Below, piece by piece: positions 1 through 64,000 of a stretch of 64,000 nucleotides of DNA; within the stretch, counting starts at the first letter, position 1, and every line of letters begins with the position of its first letter. The translations under genes and the position numbers were made by a program. The notes beneath the pieces were generated by a model, which had not been told where the DNA came from, did not search any database, and saw only the letters and a program-made list of their open reading frames with translations. The stretch is taken from assembly GCF_964340395.1 (NCBI RefSeq), contig NC_135557.1:1527646-1591645 (forward strand), read 5' to 3'. This DNA is from Glandiceps talaboti. Lineage: Eukaryota > Hemichordata > Enteropneusta > Spengelidae.

Positions 1-165
1 TGATCCCCCATACCCAACCAATCCTTTATTGTTGGAGGCATATTCCATGTCCAACAAGCACACACAACATATCTAAGTCTGTTTGTTTTAGGTTCACAAA
101 TGTTGGGTGATCAGAGTACTGATAATTCCTTAAAACCCAAATAAAACCCATTCTCAATGACTTGT
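1..165 (+). repeat. 3' end of a dispersed repeat (family T, copy 1)
   Basis: This is the right-hand end of a dispersed element that recurs at 4471-5175, 18910-19379, 21911-22668 and 60906-63059. All copies share the terminal stretch that reads through ATTCCTTAAAACCC and ends CAATGACTTGTTA. The left part of this copy lies outside the window. It carries no reading frame and sits inside the COPA intron upstream of the first visible exon. Confidence 0.75.
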
Positions 166-3100
166 TATCAATGTCATCTAACACTTCCCTTCCCATCTAT
201 AGTTATCAATGTCATCTAACACTTACCTTCCCATCTATAGTTATCAATGTCATCTAACACTTCCCTTCCCATCTCCCTTCCCATCTATAGTTATCAATGT
301 CATCTAACACTTCCCTTCCCATCCATAGTTATCAATGTCATCTAACACTTCCCTTACCATCCATAGTTATCAATGTCATCTAACACTTCCCTTACCATCC
401 ATAGTTATCAATGTCATCTAACACTTCCCTTACCATCCATAGTTATCAATGTCATCTAACACTTCCCTTACCATCCATAGTTATCAATGTCATCTAACAC
501 TTCCCTTACCATCCATAGTTATCAATGTCATCTAACACTTCCCTTACCATCCATAGTTATCAATGTCATCTAACACTTCCCTTACCATCCATAGTTATCA
601 ATGTCATCTAACACTTCCCTTACCATCCAGTTATCAATGTCATCTAACACTTCCCTTACCATCCATAGTTATCAATGTCATCTAACACTTCCCTTCCCAT
701 CTATAGTTATCAATGTCATCTAACACTTCCCTTCCCATCCATAGTTATCAATGTCATCTAACATTTCCCTTCCCATCCATAGTTATCAATGTCATCTAAC
801 ACTTCCCTTCCCATCCATAGTTATCAATGTCATCTAACACTTCCCTTCCCATCCATAGTTATCAATGTCATCTAACACTTCCCTTCCCATCCATAGTTAT
901 CAATGTCATCTAACACTTCCCTTACCATCCATAGTTATCAATGTCATCTAACACCTCCCTTCCCATCCATAGTTATCAATGTCATCTAACACTTCCCTTA
1001 CCATCCATAGTTATCAATGTCATCTAACACTTACCTTCCCATCTATAGTTATCAATGTAATCTAACACTTCCCTTCCCATCTATAGTTATCAATGTCATC
1101 TAACACTTCCCTTCCCATCTATAGTTATCAATGTCATCTAACACCTCCCTTCCCATCTATAGTTATCAATGTCATCTAACACTTACCTTCCCATCTATAG
1201 TTATCAATGTCATCTAACACTTCCCTTCCCATCTATAGTTATCAATGTCATCTAACACTTCCCTTCCCATCCATAGTTATCAATGTCATCTAACACTTCC
1301 CTTCTCATCTATAGTTATCAATGTCATCTAACACTTCCCTTACCATCTATAGTTATCAATGTCATCTAACACTTCCCTTCCCATCTATAGTTATCAATGT
1401 CATCTAACACTTCCCTTACCATCCATAGTTATCAATGTCATCTAACACTTCCCTTACCATCCATAGTTATCAATGTCATCTAACACTTCCCTTACCATCC
1501 ATAGTTATCAATGTCATCTAACACTTCCCTTACCATCCATAGTTATCAATGTCATCTAACACTTCCCTTACCATCTATAGTTATCAATGTCATCTAACAC
1601 TTCCCTTCCCATCCATAGTTATCAATGTCATCTAACACTTCCCTTACCATTCATAGTTATCAATGTCATCTAACACTTCCCTTACCATCCATAGTTATCA
1701 ATGTCATCTAACACTTCCCTTACCATCCATAGTTATCAATGTCATCTAACACTTCCCTTACCATCCATAGTTATCAATTTCATCTAACACTTCCCTTCCC
1801 ATCCACAGTTATCAATGTCATCTAACACTTCCCTTACCATCTATAGTTATCAATGTCATCTAACACTTCCCTTACCATTCATAGTTATCAATGTCATCTA
1901 ACACTTCCCTTACCATCCATAGTTATCAATGTCATCTAACACTTCCCTTACCATCCATAGTTATCAATGTCATCTAACACTTCCCTTCCCATCCACAGTT
2001 ATCAATGTCATCTAACACTTTCCTTACCATCTATAGTTATCAATGTCATCTAACACTTCCCTTACCATCCATAGTTATCAATGTCATCTAACACTTCCCT
2101 TCCCATCCATAGTTATCAATGTCATCTAACACTTCCCTTACCATCCATAGTTATCAATGTCATCTAACACTTCCCTTCCCATCCATAGTTATCAATGTCA
2201 TCTAACACTTCCCTTCCCATCCATAGTTATCAATGTCATCTAACACTTCCCTTCCCATCCATAGTTATCAATGTCATCTAACACTTCCCTTCCCATCCAT
2301 AGTTATCAATGTCATCTAACACTTACCTTCCCATCCATAGTTATCAATGTCATCTAACACTTCCCTTACCATCCATAGTTATCAATGTCATCTAACACTT
2401 CCCTTCCCATCCATAGTTATCAATGTCATCTAACACTTCCCTTCCCATCTATAGTTATCAATGTCATCTAACACTTCCCTTCCCATCTATAGTTATCAAT
2501 GTCATCTAACACTTCCCTTCCCATCCATAGTTATCAATGTCATCTAACACTTCCCTTACCATCCATAGTTATCAATGTCATCTAACACTTCCCTTCCCAT
2601 CCATAGTTATCAATGTCATCTAACACTTCCCTTACCATCCATAGTTATCAATGTCATCTAACACTTCCCTTACCATCCATAGTTATCAATGTCATCTAAC
2701 ACTTACCTTCCCATCTATAGTTATCAATGTCATCTAACACTTCCCTTCCCATCCATAGTTATCAATGTCATCTAACACTTCCCTTCCCATCTATAGTTAT
2801 CAATGTCATCTAACACTTACCTTCCCATCCATAGTTATCAATGTCATCTAACACTTCCCTTCCCATCTATAGTTATCAATGTCATCTAACACTTCCCTTC
2901 CCATCCATAGTTATCAATGTCATCTAACACTTCCCTTACCATCCATAGTTATCAATGTCATCTAACACTTCCCTTACCATCCATAGTTATCAATGTCATC
3001 TAACACTTCCCTTCCCATCTATAGTTATCAATGTCATCTAACACTTCCCTTCCCATCCATAGTTATCAATGTCATCTAACACTTCCCTTCCCATCCATAG

Positions 3101-4470
3101 TTATCAATGTCATCTAACACTTCCCTTACCATCCATAGTTATCAATGTCATCTAACACTTCCCTTACCATCCATAGTTATCAATGTCATCTAACACTTCC
3201 CTTCCCATCTATAGTTATCAATGTCATCTAACACTTCCCTTCCCATCCATAGTTATCAATGTCATCTAACACTTCCCTTCCCATCTATAGTTATCAATGT
3301 CATCTAACACTTCCCTTCCCATCTATAGTTATCAATGTCATCTAACACTTCCCTTCCCATCCATAGTTATCAATGTCATCTAACACTTCCCTTACCATCT
3401 ATAGTTATCAATGTCATCTAACACTTCCCTTCCCATCTATAGTTATCAATGTCATCTAACACTTCCCTTCCCATCTATAGTTATCAATGTCATCTAACAC
3501 TTCCCTTCCCATCTATAGTTATCAATGTCATCTAACACTTCCCTTCCCATCTATAGTTATCAATGTCATCTAACACTTCCCTTACCATCTATAGTTATCA
3601 ATGTCATCTAACACTTCCCTTCCCATCTATAGTTATCAATGTCATCTAACACTTCCCTTCCCATCCATAGTTATCAATGTCATCTAACACTTCCCTTACC
3701 ATCTATAGTTATCAATGTCATCTAACACTTCCCTTCCCATCTATAGTTATCAATGTCATCTAACACTTCCCTTCCCATCCATAGTTATCAATGTCATCTA
3801 ACACTTCCCTTCCCATCTATAGTTATCAATGTCATCTAACACTTCCCTTACCATCTATAGTTATCAATGTCATCTAACACTTCCCTTCCCATCTATAGTT
3901 ATCAATGTCATCTAACACTTCCCTTCCCATCCATAGTTATCAATGTCATCTAACACTTCCCTTACCATCTATAGTTATCAATGTCATCTAACACTTCCCT
4001 TCCCATCTATAGTTATCAATGTCATCTAACACTTCCCTTCCCATCCATAGTTATCAATGTCATCTAACACTTCCCTTCCCATCTATAGTTATCAATGTCA
4101 TCTAACACTTCCCTTACCATCTATAGTTATCAATGTCATCTAACACTTCCCTTCCCATCTATAGTTATCAATGTCATCTAACACTTCCCTTCCCATCCAT
4201 AGTTATCAATGTCATCTAACACTTCCCTTCCCATCCATAGTTATCAATGTCATCTGACACTTCCCTTCCCATCTATAGTTATCAATGTCATCTAACACTT
4301 CCCTTCCCATCTATAGTTATCAATGTCGTCTAACACTTCCCTTCCCATCTATAGTTATCAATGTCATCTAACACTTCCCTTCCCATCTATAGTTATCAAT
4401 GTCATCTAACATTTCCCTTCCCATCCATAGTTATCAATGTCATCTAACACTTCCCTTACCATCCACAGTT
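166..4470. repeat. 38-bp minisatellite, about 113 copies
   Basis: This is a tandem array of a 38-bp unit containing TAGTTATCAATGTCATC followed by a TTCCC-rich half. Copies differ mainly at a few positions (TTCCC/TTACC, ATCTATAG/ATCCATAG). The first unit begins exactly at the end of the preceding family-T copy (CTTGTTATCAATGTC), so the array seems to have grown from that junction. It is intronic and has no coding capacity. Confidence 0.97.
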
Positions 4471-5175
4471 ATCAACTTGGTACAGGGGCAACATGCTATG
4501 GCATACATATACATGTCAATTTGTTTTATGATACAATCCAATATGGCCGCCTAGCAGCCATTTTGTTTACGAATTTTTACCTGTCCAAAGCCATATCTCA
4601 GACGTGCTTGAACAGATCTCATTCAAAGTTGGTATTATGTTCATTGTTGTCATGATATGATCTAATATGGCTGCCTGGCAGCCATTTTGTTTGCGAATTT
4701 TCCATGTACAAAGCCATAACTCAGACATGCTTGAACAGATTTCATTCAAAGCTGGTCATAGGATAGTGTTCTATGACATACATATGCATATTCATTGTTG
4801 TTGTGATACGATTCAATATGGCTGCCTGGTAGCCATTTTGTTTGCGAATTTTCCATGTCCAAAGCCATAACTCAGACATGCTTGAATAGATCTCATTCAA
4901 AGTTCGTATTAGCACAGTGTTCGATGACATACATGTGCACATTCATTTTCATCGTGATACAAATCCGATATGACTGCCTGGCAGCCATTTTGTTGGTGCA
5001 GTTTTCATGTCCAAAGCCATAAACTCAGACATGCTTGAACAGAGTAGTGATATCAAAAACAACCATATAAGGCCAAACAACATAAACCAGGTTTGAAAAT
5101 GACAACATAAACTGCCAGTTCCTTAAAACCCAATCATAGCGGGACTATGTCATTTTCAATGACTTGTTATATATC
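4471..5175 (+). repeat. Dispersed repeat family T, copy 2
   Basis: The copy starts inside the family consensus (AACTTGGTACAGGGGCAACA). It then contains three to four diverged sub-repeats of about 155 bp, each with CAGCCATTTTGTTTGC and CATAACTCAGACATGC. It ends in the shared CAATGACTTGTTA terminus. The number of sub-repeats varies between copies of the family. No open reading frame stands out, and short ORFs across it are fortuitous. Confidence 0.75.
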
Positions 5176-5325
5176 AGTTTGATTATGTAACACTCACTCA
5201 TACTTTTATCATGTGTGTGCTAATGAGGGGCCTAGTGGATAGCATACATGTACATGTACTGTACAGTCTAGTGGATAGCATACAGTGCCATGTGGAGATT
5301 AGTGGTGAAAGAGTTAATGTCATAG

Positions 5326-63238
<57,913 letters not shown>

Positions 63239-63257
63239 GTAAGATACAATTTTGTGA

Positions 63258-64000
63258 ATCAATACCACACCTCATATCAATACCACACCTCATATCAATA
63301 CAACACCATATCAATACAACACCTCATATCAATACAACACCTCATATCAATACAACACCTCATATCAATACAACACCTCATATCAATATAACACCTCATA
63401 TCAATACAACACCTCATATCAATACCACACCATATCAATACCACACCTCATATCAATACCACACCTCATATCAATACAACACCATATCAATACAACACCA
63501 TATCAATACCACACCTCATATCAATACCACACCTCATATCAATACCACACCTCATATCAATACAACACCTCATATCAATACAACACCTCATATCAATACA
63601 ACACCTCATATCAATACCACACCTCATATCAATACCACACCTCATATCAATACAACACCTCATATCAATACAACACCTCATATCAATACAACACCTCATA
63701 TCAATACCACACCTCATATCAATACCACACCTCATATCAATACAACACCTCATATCAATACAACACCATATCAATACAACACCATATCAATACAACACCT
63801 CATATCAATACAACACCATATCAATACAACACCTCATATCAATACAACACCTCATATCAATACCACACCTCATATCAATACAACACCTCATATCAATACA
63901 ACACCTCATATCAATACAACACCTCATATCAATACAACACCATATCAATACAACACCTCATATCAATACAACACCTCATATCAATACCACACCTCATATC
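63258..64000. repeat. 18/16-bp minisatellite, more than 40 copies, runs off the window
   Basis: The unit is ATATCAATACAACACCTC with AATACC/AATACA variants and a shorter form lacking TC (ACACCATATC). It begins about 20 bp after exon T and continues past the window end. Confidence 0.96.

Noticed and set aside
166-4470. CRISPR-like regularly spaced repeats
   Set aside because: There are no unique spacers. The whole 38-bp unit is repeated head to tail, in an animal intron.

Overview
The window is animal nuclear DNA. It holds one multi-exon gene on the + strand, the middle of the coatomer subunit alpha gene (COPA, alpha-COP of the COPI vesicle coat). I can place 20 consecutive exons between 5363 and 63238. 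Each has AG/GT borders, the reading-frame phase fits at every junction, and together they give 895 codons, matching roughly human alpha-COP residues 52 to 945. The first coding exon(s) lie before the window and the last exons (the rest of the C-terminal COPI domain) after it. I see no other complete gene and no RNA gene.

The introns are extraordinary. About 60% of the window is tandem minisatellite: more than 20 arrays with units of 16-71 bp and up to about 140 copies. The rest of the introns holds dispersed repeats and transposons. These are a non-autonomous LTR retrotransposon on the - strand (19446-21640, tRNA-Pro-type primer site, polypurine tract, gag-like coiled-coil relic), two TTAA-target DNA transposons (53625-56843 and 61400-63011), a TA-flanked pogo/Tigger-like MITE (31580-32320), a LINE reverse-transcriptase relic (12924-13112, -), and two dispersed repeat families with five or more copies each.

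The main discovery is that many minisatellites are built from the exon-intron junction itself. After exons ending at 5517, 17188, 34139, 41216, 43786, 46116, 49039 and 53284, the repeated unit carries some exon end (a few bp up to about 55 bp) plus the 5' splice site. In front of the exon at 59154 the unit carries the 3' splice site. The introns therefore hold roughly 250 duplicate donors and about 14 duplicate acceptors next to the real ones. Only the exon-proximal site keeps the frame, except after exon 53077-53284, where the second donor would add 24 in-frame codons.

Intronic minisatellites of this density, with junction-spanning units, suggest a cephalochordate (amphioxus). I recall, unverified, a report of 5'-splice-site-associated 'mirage' minisatellites at the amphioxus Adh locus. 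The species call is inference; the COPA identity is secure.

Layout: 1-5362 intron (38-bp array between two copies of a dispersed element); 5363-18884 five exons encoding most of the first WD40 propeller; 18885-23385 intron with the LTR element; 23386-36068 exons F-J finishing the first propeller and entering the second; 36069-42208 exons K-L (end of second propeller, start of alpha-solenoid); 42209-53284 exons M-P (solenoid and linker); 53285-60758 microexon Q, acidic exon R and exon S; 60759-64000 exon T and a final minisatellite running off the window.
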